A DNA stretch of 57,969 bases from an uncultured Bacilli bacterium (lineage in GTDB: Bacteria; Bacillota_I; Bacilli_A; RF39; UBA660), in NCBI GenBank assembly GCA_910577505.1, contig CAJTLN010000006.1:1-57969 (forward strand). The letters run 5' to 3'. The notes beneath the pieces were generated by a model. It searched no databases and was not told the DNA's origin. It was given only the letters and a program-made list of their open reading frames with translations. Shown one piece after another: positions 15,643 through 24,629 of this stretch. Every line of letters starts with the position of its first letter. Positions within the stretch are counted from its first letter, which is position 1. The position numbers and the translations under genes are program-made.

Positions 15643-17238
15643 TTAATTCTCCATAATAAGTATAATTATATAATTTAAATTATTCTTAATAACAACTTTA
15701 TAATCATTGTTTTTATATATTTTTTTATAATTATCTTCATATGTCATCTTATATCCAGATTTTATTAGCTCTTCAGCATAATTTGATACTAAATAATAAG
15801 AATCAATTGTTTCATTAACATTTGTCTTATATCTCAGACTCAATATTCCATCATTATATATACCTTTAACTAAATTTAACTTAATATTCTCTTCTATATT
15901 ACCAATTTTTTTATATTCATTCCAAATATCATTAGTTATATTATTATAAGTTTTCTCCTCATTAAATGAAACATAATAATTTTGTTTAAACGCTTCTAGT
16001 AATGTATAAGTAATTTTTTTATAATCTTGTTTATTTAATATCTTTTGCAGTTTTTTTAAATAATCAGTACTATTGGCATATGATAATTCAGACATCAACT
16101 GATCGCTTACATTTATACCTACTACTTTACCATCACTATTAAATAAAGCTCCACCAACATCACTACTATTTAATAAAAACATATTTTTAAGTCTTCCTTT
16201 ATTTAAAGAAATAAAAGATCCATAATTTATACTAAAACCACTATTATTCTTACTATTTATCATAAACAGATTATCACCAAGTTTTAATTCTGTTGTCGTA
16301 CCAAAAGATACCCCTTTACCAGCATTCTGATCTATTTTTAATATAACAACATCATAATCTGTTTGAGCAGCTATTACACCCAAAATTTCATAACTATCTC
16401 CATTACAATCATTAGCATATATATAATTACTTTCTGATAATAATTGCATAAATAAAGACCAAGTAGTAACAATTACTCCTTCTCTAATAAAGAAACCACT
16501 ACCATAACTATTTGAGCCATTTCCTTTCATTCCTGTTATTTGAACAACACTATCTTTATTGTCACTATATATATGACTTAATTGTTCTGTACTAACACTA
16601 ATTTTATCTTCAGAGTTTAATGACAATTGATTATATGATTCGCCTATTACAATTCCTTTATCTTCGTTATCAGTTACTTTTTTAAAGTATTCATTCAAAC
16701 TATCTCCTGTTTTTAACCAAGGATAATATAATCTATATTCCTCACCTTGTAGTTTTAACCAATAAACTAAAATTACATCTTGTTTCTTTCCATTTACCAT
16801 AGCATCAGCTAAATAAACAAAAGACATTGCCTCATTCTCTTTAAAATTTACTGTTTTTATATCTTTAATCTTTGTAGCTTCTATTTTTTCTTTTTCTAAT
16901 TGTTCAATATACATTTGCATAAATAAACTACCATTCAAAGTATCAAAACCATTATCACTACTAATATACAAATAATCTGTCATTTGTTCTTTTTTCTTTT
17001 GTATACTATTTTTACTTAAAGATATATTAGTTAATTTTTTAGAGAACTCTTCTACTTTAGGATCACTTACAATTCTATTATCAAAATCTTCAATATCTAT
17101 ATTATAAGTTTTATTAAGTTTACTTGTTAAATTTGAAGTTCTACTATTAAGTTCTATTTTGTTAACATCAATGTCAAAAGCTTTTACCCCATTTATAGAC
17201 ATAATAGTTAACGCAAGCATAAATATAATTTTTTTCAT
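15643..17238 (-). CDS. secreted trypsin-fold (HtrA-like) pseudoprotease
   Basis: A 531-aa protein with a signal peptide (residues 1-20, ending VKAF). Residues about 215-400 read as an S1/HtrA-type chymotrypsin fold: GSGFFIREGVIVTTWSLFM, then YDVVILKID, then SSDVGGALFNSDGKVVGIN. Active HtrA proteins have His in the first block (TNNHV), Asp in the second and Ser in GNSGGP. Here His is missing (TTWSLF), Asp remains, and Ser is replaced by Val in SDVGGA. It should therefore be catalytically dead and could act as a binding or regulatory domain (inference). The N-terminal 200 residues and the C-terminal 120 are unassigned. It lies between the zinc-ribbon metalloprotease gene (14 bases upstream) and a small anchored protein. 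Confidence 0.7.
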   Translation of the reverse strand: MKKIIFMLALTIMSINGVKAFDIDVNKIELNSRTSNLTSKLNKTYNIDIEDFDNRIVSDPKVEEFSKKLTNISLSKNSIQKKKEQMTDYLYISSDNGFDTLNGSLFMQMYIEQLEKEKIEATKIKDIKTVNFKENEAMSFVYLADAMVNGKKQDVILVYWLKLQGEEYRLYYPWLKTGDSLNEYFKKVTDNEDKGIVIGESYNQLSLNSEDKISVSTEQLSHIYSDNKDSVVQITGMKGNGSNSYGSGFFIREGVIVTTWSLFMQLLSESNYIYANDCNGDSYEILGVIAAQTDYDVVILKIDQNAGKGVSFGTTTELKLGDNLFMINSKNNSGFSINYGSFISLNKGRLKNMFLLNSSDVGGALFNSDGKVVGINVSDQLMSELSYANSTDYLKKLQKILNKQDYKKITYTLLEAFKQNYYVSFNEEKTYNNITNDIWNEYKKIGNIEENIKLNLVKGIYNDGILSLRYKTNVNETIDSYYLVSNYAEELIKSGYKMTYEDNYKKIYKNNDYKVVIKNNLNYIIILIMEN

Positions 17239-17252
17239 TAACTACCACCCAT

Positions 17253-18992
17253 CTATAATTTTCTTTCTAATACATTAACTATATACTTACTTGCTGGCTT
17301 AGCATTTTCTCCATTTGAATAAACATCATGAAAAGCCTCTGCAATTGTTTCATCATAAATATATAGTCCTTTTCCATCTTTAGCCATAGCATATTTTGAA
17401 ATTGACTTTCTAAAACTATCAAATGACACATTAGGATACTCTTCTTTATATTCTTCATATGCTTCATTTAACAAATCATAACTAAATGTCCCATTATCAA
17501 AATCTTCCATAACATTTATAAAAGTTGAATATTGCGAAGCTTTAACAAAATTAAGTTGCTTAGAATTATAATGCTTAAGTAAAGCAACAAAAGATAAATA
17601 ATGTCCAAATTCATGAGCAACTGTACTACTACGTGTTGAATTTGGTGGAAAATACCCTGACTTTGTTGAACGTTCAACATCACTTTTAAATTTTGAATTA
17701 TTTAAAAATGATGTTGCATTTAAAATTATTTGTGTCTTAATTGCTGCTGGAAATCCAGAACTTGTCGCACTTGTACCAAAACTAAATGAAGGCATAAAAG
17801 CAGCAATAAATGTACTATTATCATTAACATTAGCAATAGTTAAATTAGTTAAATAATTTCGAGCACTAGGATATTTATTATATATTGTCTTTACAACTTC
17901 TTTTAACTCTAAAGCCAAATCTTTATCTATTTCACATAAATTAACAGCTGTTATCCCATAATTATTTATTATTTCATTTTCTATATTTACTATATCAGCA
18001 GGACATTTATCCTTTTGTTTTACACTATCAGCAATTATTAGATTTTTAACATCTTTATCGTTTGAAAAAGTCATTTGCTTCAAATATTGATTATCATAAA
18101 CTATTGAAGTAATTCCTTCAGAACTTGATCCTCCAACCTGACCTGACTTTGAAACACCATTATAATTTAATAAATCTTGATCAACATTATTTTGATTTTG
18201 TAAATTATTGTTTTTTTCTGAAAAATAATAATCTTCTCGATTAACATCAACTATCGTTGTAATAGCTAATCCCCATAAACCAATAACCACTAAATAAGCA
18301 AAAAAATTAAGTAGATTCATTCTTGATTTTTTCTTATTTTCTTTATTTGGATAATTGTTTCTTTCAATAGTTATATTTATAAAACTAATATGATTATTAG
18401 TTCTAGCAACGTTTCCAGGATTATTAAAAAATTTACCATTATCTTCCTTTGAAACATTCATTTCTTTAGGTCTAACATCTTCTTTTTTTTCTACATAAAC
18501 ATCTTTACTACTATATATATCTTCTTGTGATATCTTTTCTTTTTTATTAAATCCTTTAATTGTTTCTTTACTATCTTTATTTTCTAATAATATTTTTTTC
18601 TTTTCTTCATTTTTCTTCTTTAAAGAGACTGCTTCATTAACTTTTTTTGATGCATTAACTTTATTTATAGATTCTTCTTCTATTTTATTTTTTATTAAAC
18701 TTTTAGAAGCAGTACTTATCTTACTTTTTTTCATATTTTCTTTTTCTTTTGCTTCTTTATAATCAATATAATTATTAAAATCTTTACGTTCTATTTCTTT
18801 CTTTTTAGAAGAAATCTTACTAAATTTTATAAAACTCGAAACAGCTCCACCAACTAATGAAGACTCATCTTTCATCTCTATTTTACTTTTTATATTTTTT
18901 CTAACTGGTTTCTTTTTTTCTATTACTGAACCACAACGAGGGCAGATTGAAACCTTATCTGAAATTTCTTTTTTACATTTAGGGCAAATCAT
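17253..18992 (-). CDS. zinc-ribbon, membrane-anchored HExxH metalloprotease
   Basis: A 579-aa protein with three parts. Residues 1-25 form a zinc ribbon (CPKCKK...CPRCGS). About residues 26-215 form a charged, Lys/Glu-rich cytoplasmic region, probably disordered. A membrane segment (about 228-248, LLNFFAYLVVIGLWGLAITT) follows. The outside domain carries VAHEFGHYLSFVALL (about residue 450), a gluzincin-type HExxH zinc site, followed about 90 residues later by TIAEAFHDVY, where Glu could be the third ligand (EAFHD; inference). The type is two-sided: cytoplasmic sensing or binding ribbon, extracellular protease. It starts at ATG after GGAGGTG and leads an operon with the trypsin-fold pseudoprotease. 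Substrate unknown. Confidence 0.7.
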   Translation of the reverse strand: MICPKCKKEISDKVSICPRCGSVIEKKKPVRKNIKSKIEMKDESSLVGGAVSSFIKFSKISSKKKEIERKDFNNYIDYKEAKEKENMKKSKISTASKSLIKNKIEEESINKVNASKKVNEAVSLKKKNEEKKKILLENKDSKETIKGFNKKEKISQEDIYSSKDVYVEKKEDVRPKEMNVSKEDNGKFFNNPGNVARTNNHISFINITIERNNYPNKENKKKSRMNLLNFFAYLVVIGLWGLAITTIVDVNREDYYFSEKNNNLQNQNNVDQDLLNYNGVSKSGQVGGSSSEGITSIVYDNQYLKQMTFSNDKDVKNLIIADSVKQKDKCPADIVNIENEIINNYGITAVNLCEIDKDLALELKEVVKTIYNKYPSARNYLTNLTIANVNDNSTFIAAFMPSFSFGTSATSSGFPAAIKTQIILNATSFLNNSKFKSDVERSTKSGYFPPNSTRSSTVAHEFGHYLSFVALLKHYNSKQLNFVKASQYSTFINVMEDFDNGTFSYDLLNEAYEEYKEEYPNVSFDSFRKSISKYAMAKDGKGLYIYDETIAEAFHDVYSNGENAKPASKYIVNVLERKL

Positions 18993-19058
18993 ATCTACAC
19001 CTCCACTATCATAAATAATTATATCATATTTATTTTTTTATTTTAACTCATTTTTAAT

Positions 19059-19087
19059 CAAAAAGAAAAGAAGAACACTATTCTTCT
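19059..19087 (-). terminator. terminator of ftsK/spoIIIE
   Basis: Hairpin AGAAGAA/TTCTTCT (19069-19087) at the gene's end, followed by U-rich sequence on the minus strand. Confidence 0.6.
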
Positions 19088-21336
19088 CCTCCTGTCTCTT
19101 TTCCCATTAAAACTTCTCTTGGTTTACTTCCATTTTGTGGACCGATAATTCCTCTATCTTCTAGTAAATCAATTATACGAGCAGCTCTATTATAACCTAG
19201 TCTAAATCTTCTTTGAATTAAAGAAGCACTTATCTTACCAGTTTCAATAGCAAATTCTAATATTTCATTATATAAAGGATCATCAAATGACTCTTTATCT
19301 CCAGATACTGGATTATGTTCTTCTTCTATTGCTTTATTTAAAGAATCATCATAAGTAGCTGTTTGTTGACCACATACGTATGATATAACTCTTTCTATTT
19401 CTTCATCTGTAATAAAACATCCTTGAACACGTTTTGGATGATTCTCACCCATTGGTAAATATAACATATCACCTTTTCCAAGTAGTTTTTCAGCTCCAGC
19501 ACAATCAAGTATTGTTCTCGAATCTATTTGGGACGCTACTGCAAATGAAATACGTGATGGAATATTTGCTTTTACTACACCTGTAATTACATCAGTACTA
19601 GGTCTTTGTGTTGCTACAATCAAATGAATACCAGCCGCACGTGCCATCTGTGTAATACGCATTATTGAATCTTCTACTTCCTTTGATGCAACTAACATCA
19701 AATCAGCCAACTCGTCAATAATAACAACTAAATAATACATTCTTTCTTTATTAAATGACGGATCTTTTTCTTTCTCTTTATCTATCCATTCATTATATGT
19801 TCCAATGTTCTTAACGCCAGTCTCACTAAACATTTCATATCGATCTTCCATCATTGCAACAACTCTCTGTAAAGCTGTATTAGCTTTTTTAGGATCAGTT
19901 ACAACTGGCCATAACAAATGTGGAATACCATTATAATTAGAAAGCTCTACCTTTTTAGGATCTACTAAAACAAGTTTAACTTCTTCTGGTCTATATCTCA
20001 TTAAAATAGATGCAATAAAGCTATTAATACATACGGATTTACCAGAGCCAGTTGAACCTGCAACTAATAAATGTGGCATTTTAGAAATATCAGCTGTCTG
20101 AACTCTACCCATTAAATCTTTACCCAACGATACAAGTATTTTATATTTCTCTTGTTCTTTTGGAATATTTCCTAAAACCTCTCTTATCTTAACAGCATTA
20201 ACTGAAGGATTTGGTATTTCAATACCAACAGTACTTTTTCCAGGTATTGGTGCTTCTATTCTTACATCTTTAGCAGCTAAAGCTAAAGCTATTTCTTTAT
20301 TTATACTTAATATTCTACTTACCTTTGTACCACTTGGTATTGCAACTTCATATTGTGTAACAGCAGGACCGACATGTATTTCTACTACTGTTCCTTTTAT
20401 TTGAAAATCATTAAGAACTCTTTCTAATATAATTTTATTACTCTTAGTAAAATCACTATTAACTTTACCTTTACCAGAAACTTCATCCAATAAATTAATA
20501 CTTGGTAAAGTATACATACCCTTACTAGTAGCAACTGCTACTGGTACCTTATCTTCGTTTGTACTAGAATCACTTTTCAATTCTTGTGACACTGTAACAG
20601 GAGTTACTGTTGTTACTGGTTTTATATTTTGAGTAACATAATCATCATGTCTTCCTTTATCGATTTCACTAATAGAAACAAGCGCTTCTTCCTCGTCATC
20701 ATAATCTTCGTCATCTTCATCTGTTTCACGAGCAGCACGTCTTTCATCAAGTTTACTCTTTAGATTACTAAATACATCACCTAAATTAACATCAAATAAC
20801 ATAACGATTGCTAATATTGTTAAAGCAGCAAGTACAACAATTGTTCCTATTTTACCAAATAAATTAGCAAGAACATAAGAACAGCCAGCTCCTATTACTC
20901 CTCCACCAATATTAATACTCTTTTGACCACTAGTTAACATACTAGAATTTTCACTCATAGTGCCTATTCTACTTTGATAATTATTAATAGTAGAACTGAT
21001 TATATCATCTGGATTATAATTATTTATAAATCCAAAATGAGCAGTTACTAATACTACTATAATAATTATATAAACACCCAGTAACTTAGAATTAAAGAAA
21101 TTAGGTAATTTTCTTTTAATTATCATATACAAACCTAGAAATAATAATAAAAATAATATTGTAAACCACCATTCACCAACTAAGAACATTGCAAATTTCT
21201 TAATAACAGTTCCAACAATACCAAATTTACCTAAACCTACAATTCCCATAAGTATTAATATAATACCTATAAGCTCTGGACTATAATTAAATTCTGTCTT
21301 TTCTTGTTTCTTAGATGTTTTCTTTTTCTTAGCCAT
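19078..21336 (-). CDS. ftsK: DNA translocase FtsK/SpoIIIE
   Basis: A septum-located hexameric motor that pumps chromosomal DNA during division (or into the forespore). The 752-aa protein has about four N-terminal membrane segments (residues 22-185), a short acidic linker (ETDEDDEDYDDEEEA) and the motor. Motor motifs are Walker A AGSTGSGKSVC (about 430), Walker B VVIIDELADLM, and the FtsK signature IHLIVATQRPSTDVITGVV. The C-terminal gamma winged helix, which reads KOPS/SRS DNA signs, is present (SLIQRRFRLGYNRAARIID). FtsK versus SpoIIIE cannot be decided from this window. It is a single gene with its own terminator. Confidence 0.93.
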   Translation of the reverse strand: MAKKKKTSKKQEKTEFNYSPELIGIILILMGIVGLGKFGIVGTVIKKFAMFLVGEWWFTILFLLLFLGLYMIIKRKLPNFFNSKLLGVYIIIIVVLVTAHFGFINNYNPDDIISSTINNYQSRIGTMSENSSMLTSGQKSINIGGGVIGAGCSYVLANLFGKIGTIVVLAALTILAIVMLFDVNLGDVFSNLKSKLDERRAARETDEDDEDYDDEEEALVSISEIDKGRHDDYVTQNIKPVTTVTPVTVSQELKSDSSTNEDKVPVAVATSKGMYTLPSINLLDEVSGKGKVNSDFTKSNKIILERVLNDFQIKGTVVEIHVGPAVTQYEVAIPSGTKVSRILSINKEIALALAAKDVRIEAPIPGKSTVGIEIPNPSVNAVKIREVLGNIPKEQEKYKILVSLGKDLMGRVQTADISKMPHLLVAGSTGSGKSVCINSFIASILMRYRPEEVKLVLVDPKKVELSNYNGIPHLLWPVVTDPKKANTALQRVVAMMEDRYEMFSETGVKNIGTYNEWIDKEKEKDPSFNKERMYYLVVIIDELADLMLVASKEVEDSIMRITQMARAAGIHLIVATQRPSTDVITGVVKANIPSRISFAVASQIDSRTILDCAGAEKLLGKGDMLYLPMGENHPKRVQGCFITDEEIERVISYVCGQQTATYDDSLNKAIEEEHNPVSGDKESFDDPLYNEILEFAIETGKISASLIQRRFRLGYNRAARIIDLLEDRGIIGPQNGSKPREVLMGKETGGEE

Positions 21337-21380
21337 ACTATCTCACCATAATAATTATAACTAAAACCACACATAAAATC

Positions 21381-21408
21381 AAAAGAAAAAGAGGTATTTT
21401 ACCATACC
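21381..21408 (-). terminator. terminator of the YjcZ-like microprotein transcript
   Basis: AGGTAT/ATACCT hairpin (arms at 21392-21397 and 21403-21408) followed on the minus strand by an A/U-rich run with many U's, about 100 bases after the 29-codon gene. Confidence 0.6.
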
Positions 21409-21509
21409 TTTAACAAAAAATGAAGTTACATAGTATAATTGTTATCAAAATATACACAATAATTATTATAAAAGAATTGCTTAATATTCTACTCTTTTTC
21501 TTTAATAAC

Positions 21510-21599
21510 TTAAATATAAGCCCCTACGATGATAATCAATAGTATAAATAGTACTAAGATAATAGCAGGACCTAAATTATTGTTACAACAATTATTCAT
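21510..21599 (-). CDS. YjcZ-like hydrophobic microprotein (29 aa)
   Basis: The 29-residue product begins MNNCCNNNLGPA and continues as an almost purely Ile/Leu/Val segment ending GAYI. A Cys/Asn-rich start followed by one membrane helix is the pattern of the YjcZ/sporulation-associated small-protein family of Bacilli. A near-perfect ribosome site (AAGGAGGATGG) lies before the ATG, and a hairpin terminator follows. The gene stands alone between ftsK/spoIIIE and prsA. Some members are sporulation linked, but no sporulation gene is seen here, so that role is open. It is short enough that automatic annotation would miss it. Confidence 0.8.
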   Translation of the reverse strand: MNNCCNNNLGPAIILVLFILLIIIVGAYI

Positions 21600-21670
21600 A
21601 AACCATCCTCCTTTATATTTCTTTTCACTTATATTGTATGGCTATTTAAAGACATGTGTGAATATTATTC

Positions 21671-21699
21671 TTGTTTTTTAGTTATTACGTTGCTATAAT
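21671..21699 (+). promoter_or_regulatory. sigma-A-type promoter of prsA
   Basis: TTGTTT (21671-21676), 17-base spacer, TATAAT (21694-21699), 24 bases before the prsA start codon. Confidence 0.65.
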
Positions 21700-21723
21700 T
21701 ATAAGTATGTTAAGGAGGAAAAC

Positions 21724-22755
21724 ATGAAAAAGAAAATAGTTGTGCTAGCCCTTATCGTGACATTACTATGTTCAGGGTGTGGAAGTAAAATACCAACATT
21801 ATCTAATGGTGACGAAGCGGTCGTAACACTAAAAGATGGTTCAATGATTAGTGTAAATGAACTTTATTCAGCTATTAAAGATGATTATGCACTAGATTCA
21901 CTTGTTACTTTGGTTGATAAAAAAATATTGGAAGACAAATATGCTGATAAACTTGATTCTGCTAATGAATATGCTGATAATATAATGAATCAATATGAGT
22001 CAATGTACGGAGATAAATTCTTATCTTTAGTACAACAATCAGGATTTCAAACTTTAGAAGCTTTTAGAGATTATGTATATATTTCTAATCTAAGAAGCAT
22101 TGCAGTAGATGAATATAGCAAATCTCAAATAAGCGATAAAGAAATCAATAAATATTATAAAGATGAAATAGTTGGTGATATTAAAGTTAGTCATATTTTA
22201 ATCTCTCCTAAGAAAACTGATTCAATGACTGATGAAGAAAAAACTGCTGCTGAAAATGAAGCAAAAGAAAAAGTTGAAGCTATAATTGCAGAATTAAAGA
22301 AAACAAATAAAAATGATGTTGCTGATAAATTTGCTGAATTAGCTAAAGAACAATCAGAAGATGAAACATCTAAAGATAATGGTGGTTCATTAGGATTCAT
22401 CAACAAAAATACATTAAGTTCATCTTATGCTGAATTAGTTGATGCTGCTTATAAATTAAAAGATGGTGAATATTCAACTAAGGTTATTACTACAGAAATA
22501 GGATATCATGTTGTTTTAAGACTTGAAACAAAAGAAAAAGCTTCATTAGAAGATGTTAAAGAAGATATTCTAGTAACTCTTGGTGCTGAATATTTAACAA
22601 AAAATCAAGTTGCTAATGTTAAAGCTCTACAAGAAGTAAGAAAAGAATATGATTTAGAAATTATCGATTCAGAATTAAAATCACAATATGCAACTTATAT
22701 TCAAAATCAAATTAATTATTATCAACAACAAAACCAACAAAGTACAACAAATTAA
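21724..22755 (+). CDS. prsA: PrsA-type peptidyl-prolyl isomerase lipoprotein
   Basis: An extracellular folding factor anchored by lipid. The 343-aa protein has a lipoprotein signal peptide with lipobox LLCSGC (modified Cys at residue 19), a helical N-terminal chaperone region (residues 30-150), and a parvulin (PpiC) domain at about 155-265. Parvulin signs are KVSHILISP, LAKEQSEDETSKDNGGSLGF and IGYHVVLRLE. The C-terminus is Gln/Asn-rich (YQQQNQQ). The ribosome site AAGGAGG is strong, and a sigma-A promoter and bidirectional terminator frame a one-gene unit. PrsA normally helps fold exported proteins at the membrane-wall interface. Confidence 0.92.
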   Translation: MKKKIVVLALIVTLLCSGCGSKIPTLSNGDEAVVTLKDGSMISVNELYSAIKDDYALDSLVTLVDKKILEDKYADKLDSANEYADNIMNQYESMYGDKFLSLVQQSGFQTLEAFRDYVYISNLRSIAVDEYSKSQISDKEINKYYKDEIVGDIKVSHILISPKKTDSMTDEEKTAAENEAKEKVEAIIAELKKTNKNDVADKFAELAKEQSEDETSKDNGGSLGFINKNTLSSSYAELVDAAYKLKDGEYSTKVITTEIGYHVVLRLETKEKASLEDVKEDILVTLGAEYLTKNQVANVKALQEVRKEYDLEIIDSELKSQYATYIQNQINYYQQQNQQSTTN

Positions 22756-22761
22756 TTGAAC

Positions 22762-22788
22762 AAAAAAGAGCTCTAAAAGCTCTTTTTA
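22762..22788. terminator. bidirectional terminator between prsA and recX
   Basis: AGAGCT/AGCTCT hairpin with A run on the left and U run on the right, serving convergent genes. Confidence 0.85.
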
Positions 22789-23546
22789 TTTTCCATAAAT
22801 CTCTTTATATCATCATAGTAAAATCCTTTAGCCATAAGTTTACTAATTATTTTAGTTTCTAATTCATATCCTGTATATTTTTTAGATAATTTATTATAAA
22901 CTTTACTATACTCTTTCTCTATTAAGTTATCATTACTTGAAAATTCACTTTTATTTATTACCTCCTCTATCATCCATTTATAATAACCAAGATTACTCAA
23001 ATCATAAAGTAATTTTTCTTTTAGTTTATTATTTCCGTAACTTTTATTTGATTTTATTCTTTTATTAACTATTTTTTCCAACTTATTTATCCAAATATCA
23101 TCACTAATTTCACTTATTTTAGAAACAACTTCTTCCTCATCAATTCCCAATTTAATAAGGTCTTTTTTTATTTTATTAGGACCAGATATATTCAAATTAA
23201 CTTGATCTAACAAATAGCTCTTTAAATATATTTCTTCATTTAAATATCCATCTTTCCTAAGTTTATCAATTGTTTCACGCACTACACTTCTACTATAATC
23301 TTTTTCCAAATACTTAACCATTTCTTTTTCAGTTCTAAGCTTTTTTGAAATATACTTTAACGCTTTATAATAAGCTTCCAATCTATCATTATATTCTATA
23401 ATTTCTTTAAATAAAGTTTCATCTATTTCATCTTTACGTAACAATTCAAATTTAATAATAACATCATCATATAACTTAATATTCAAATCATCTATTTCAA
23501 CATTGTATTTATTACTTTTTAACTTTGTATACTTTTTGATTTTCAT
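22773..23546 (-). CDS. recX: RecX-family regulatory protein
   Basis: RecX binds RecA filaments and limits recombinase activity. The 257-aa protein shows the three-helix RecX repeats: ALKYISKKLRTEKEMVKYL, then REKTI-type helices VRETIDKLRKDGYLNEEIY, SGPNKIKKDLIKLGIDEE, and a last YTGYELETKIISKLMAKGF. The first 60 residues form a small strand-rich extension (KYNVEIDDLNIKLYDDVII) common in Firmicute RecX. No recA is nearby. It starts at ATG after AGGTGATTAG. The 3' end overlaps the shared terminator with prsA. Confidence 0.85.
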   Translation of the reverse strand: MKIKKYTKLKSNKYNVEIDDLNIKLYDDVIIKFELLRKDEIDETLFKEIIEYNDRLEAYYKALKYISKKLRTEKEMVKYLEKDYSRSVVRETIDKLRKDGYLNEEIYLKSYLLDQVNLNISGPNKIKKDLIKLGIDEEEVVSKISEISDDIWINKLEKIVNKRIKSNKSYGNNKLKEKLLYDLSNLGYYKWMIEEVINKSEFSSNDNLIEKEYSKVYNKLSKKYTGYELETKIISKLMAKGFYYDDIKRFMENKKSF

Positions 23547-23618
23547 CTAATCACCTAAAACATATTATAGCAAATGCCTTTTTTTTCTTCAAGAACAATT
23601 GTTCATATTATATAAAAA

Positions 23619-23650
23619 AGAAAACTTACAAATTATCTTGTAAGTTTTCT
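23619..23650 (-). terminator. terminator of nrnA
   Basis: AGAAAACTTACAA/TTGTAAGTTTTCT perfect 13-bp hairpin at the gene's end followed by U's on the minus strand. Confidence 0.8.
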
Positions 23651-24606
23651 TTATATTTACGACAATCTTCATCTAAATTTTTTAATAATTTATCAATATC
23701 TTCTTTGCTATGAGTTCTAACTCCAGAAGCAAATTTATGACCCCCACCACCAAACATAGCAGCAGTTTCATTAATAACAGGTCCTTTACTTCTTATATTG
23801 ACTTTATATATTTCATTTTTTTCATCAAAGGTTACAAACGTCCAAACATAAACATTTTTAATATTACTAAAATCATTAATCATGTTTGAAGGCGTTGCTG
23901 TATCTACATTATACTTTTTCAAAATATTTGTATCTATAATAATATAAGCAAAACCATTATCTGTTATAGTTAAATTTTCAGATAAATACCCATGAAATTT
24001 TATTTCTTCATAAGGTCTTTCATATAAGTAATTATAAAGACTTGTAAAATCTATTTGTGTTTTATCTATTAATTTAGCAACTAAATGAAATGTTTTACTT
24101 GATGTATAACTTATCAAAAATCTATCGCTATCAGACACAACACCTAAGTATAAATTTTCCGCAATTCTCCTATCGATTTTCATACCAGATTCTAATACTA
24201 ACTCAATAATTAATTGACATGTACTAGAAGATGTCTCATCAACCCAATCACATTCTCCAAACATTTCTTCTGATGGATGATGATCAATTTTAAAAATTTC
24301 TTTAAAAGCTGTCTTATCAACGCCATCTATCCTCGAGAAATTAGGAACATCTAACGCTATTAACAATGCATCTTTTTTAAAAGATGTTTCATCAACTTTA
24401 TCTAAATTACCATAATATTTAAATTTTGAAACACTAGTACCAACTGCATATACTTCTTTTTTAGGAAAAGTTAGCTTTATCGCATCACGCAATGCTGTTT
24501 GACTAGCAATAGCATCAGGATCAGGACTAGTATGACGAGCTATAACTATTATGTCATATTGCCTTATTTTCTTGATTATCTTCCTGATTTCTTGCTTCAT
24601 CATCAT
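23626..24606 (-). CDS. nrnA: DHH-family nanoRNase/pAp phosphatase NrnA
   Basis: NrnA degrades short RNAs (2-5 nt) and dephosphorylates pAp. The 326-aa protein has the DHH domain motifs in order: ARHTSPDPDAIAS (about residues 23-35), LIALDVPN, and the signature FKIDHHPS. A DHHA1 domain with the substrate loop GGGGHKFASGVR follows near residue 290. Length is normal for the family. It starts at the first ATG of an ATG-ATG-ATG run behind AAGGGTG; use of the second or third is equally possible. It lies 23 bases after ackA on the same strand, so the two may be cotranscribed. Confidence 0.88.
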   Translation of the reverse strand: MMMKQEIRKIIKKIRQYDIIVIARHTSPDPDAIASQTALRDAIKLTFPKKEVYAVGTSVSKFKYYGNLDKVDETSFKKDALLIALDVPNFSRIDGVDKTAFKEIFKIDHHPSEEMFGECDWVDETSSSTCQLIIELVLESGMKIDRRIAENLYLGVVSDSDRFLISYTSSKTFHLVAKLIDKTQIDFTSLYNYLYERPYEEIKFHGYLSENLTITDNGFAYIIIDTNILKKYNVDTATPSNMINDFSNIKNVYVWTFVTFDEKNEIYKVNIRSKGPVINETAAMFGGGGHKFASGVRTHSKEDIDKLLKNLDEDCRKYKENLQDNL

Positions 24607-24629
24607 TGCCTCACCCTTTCTTAATCTTT

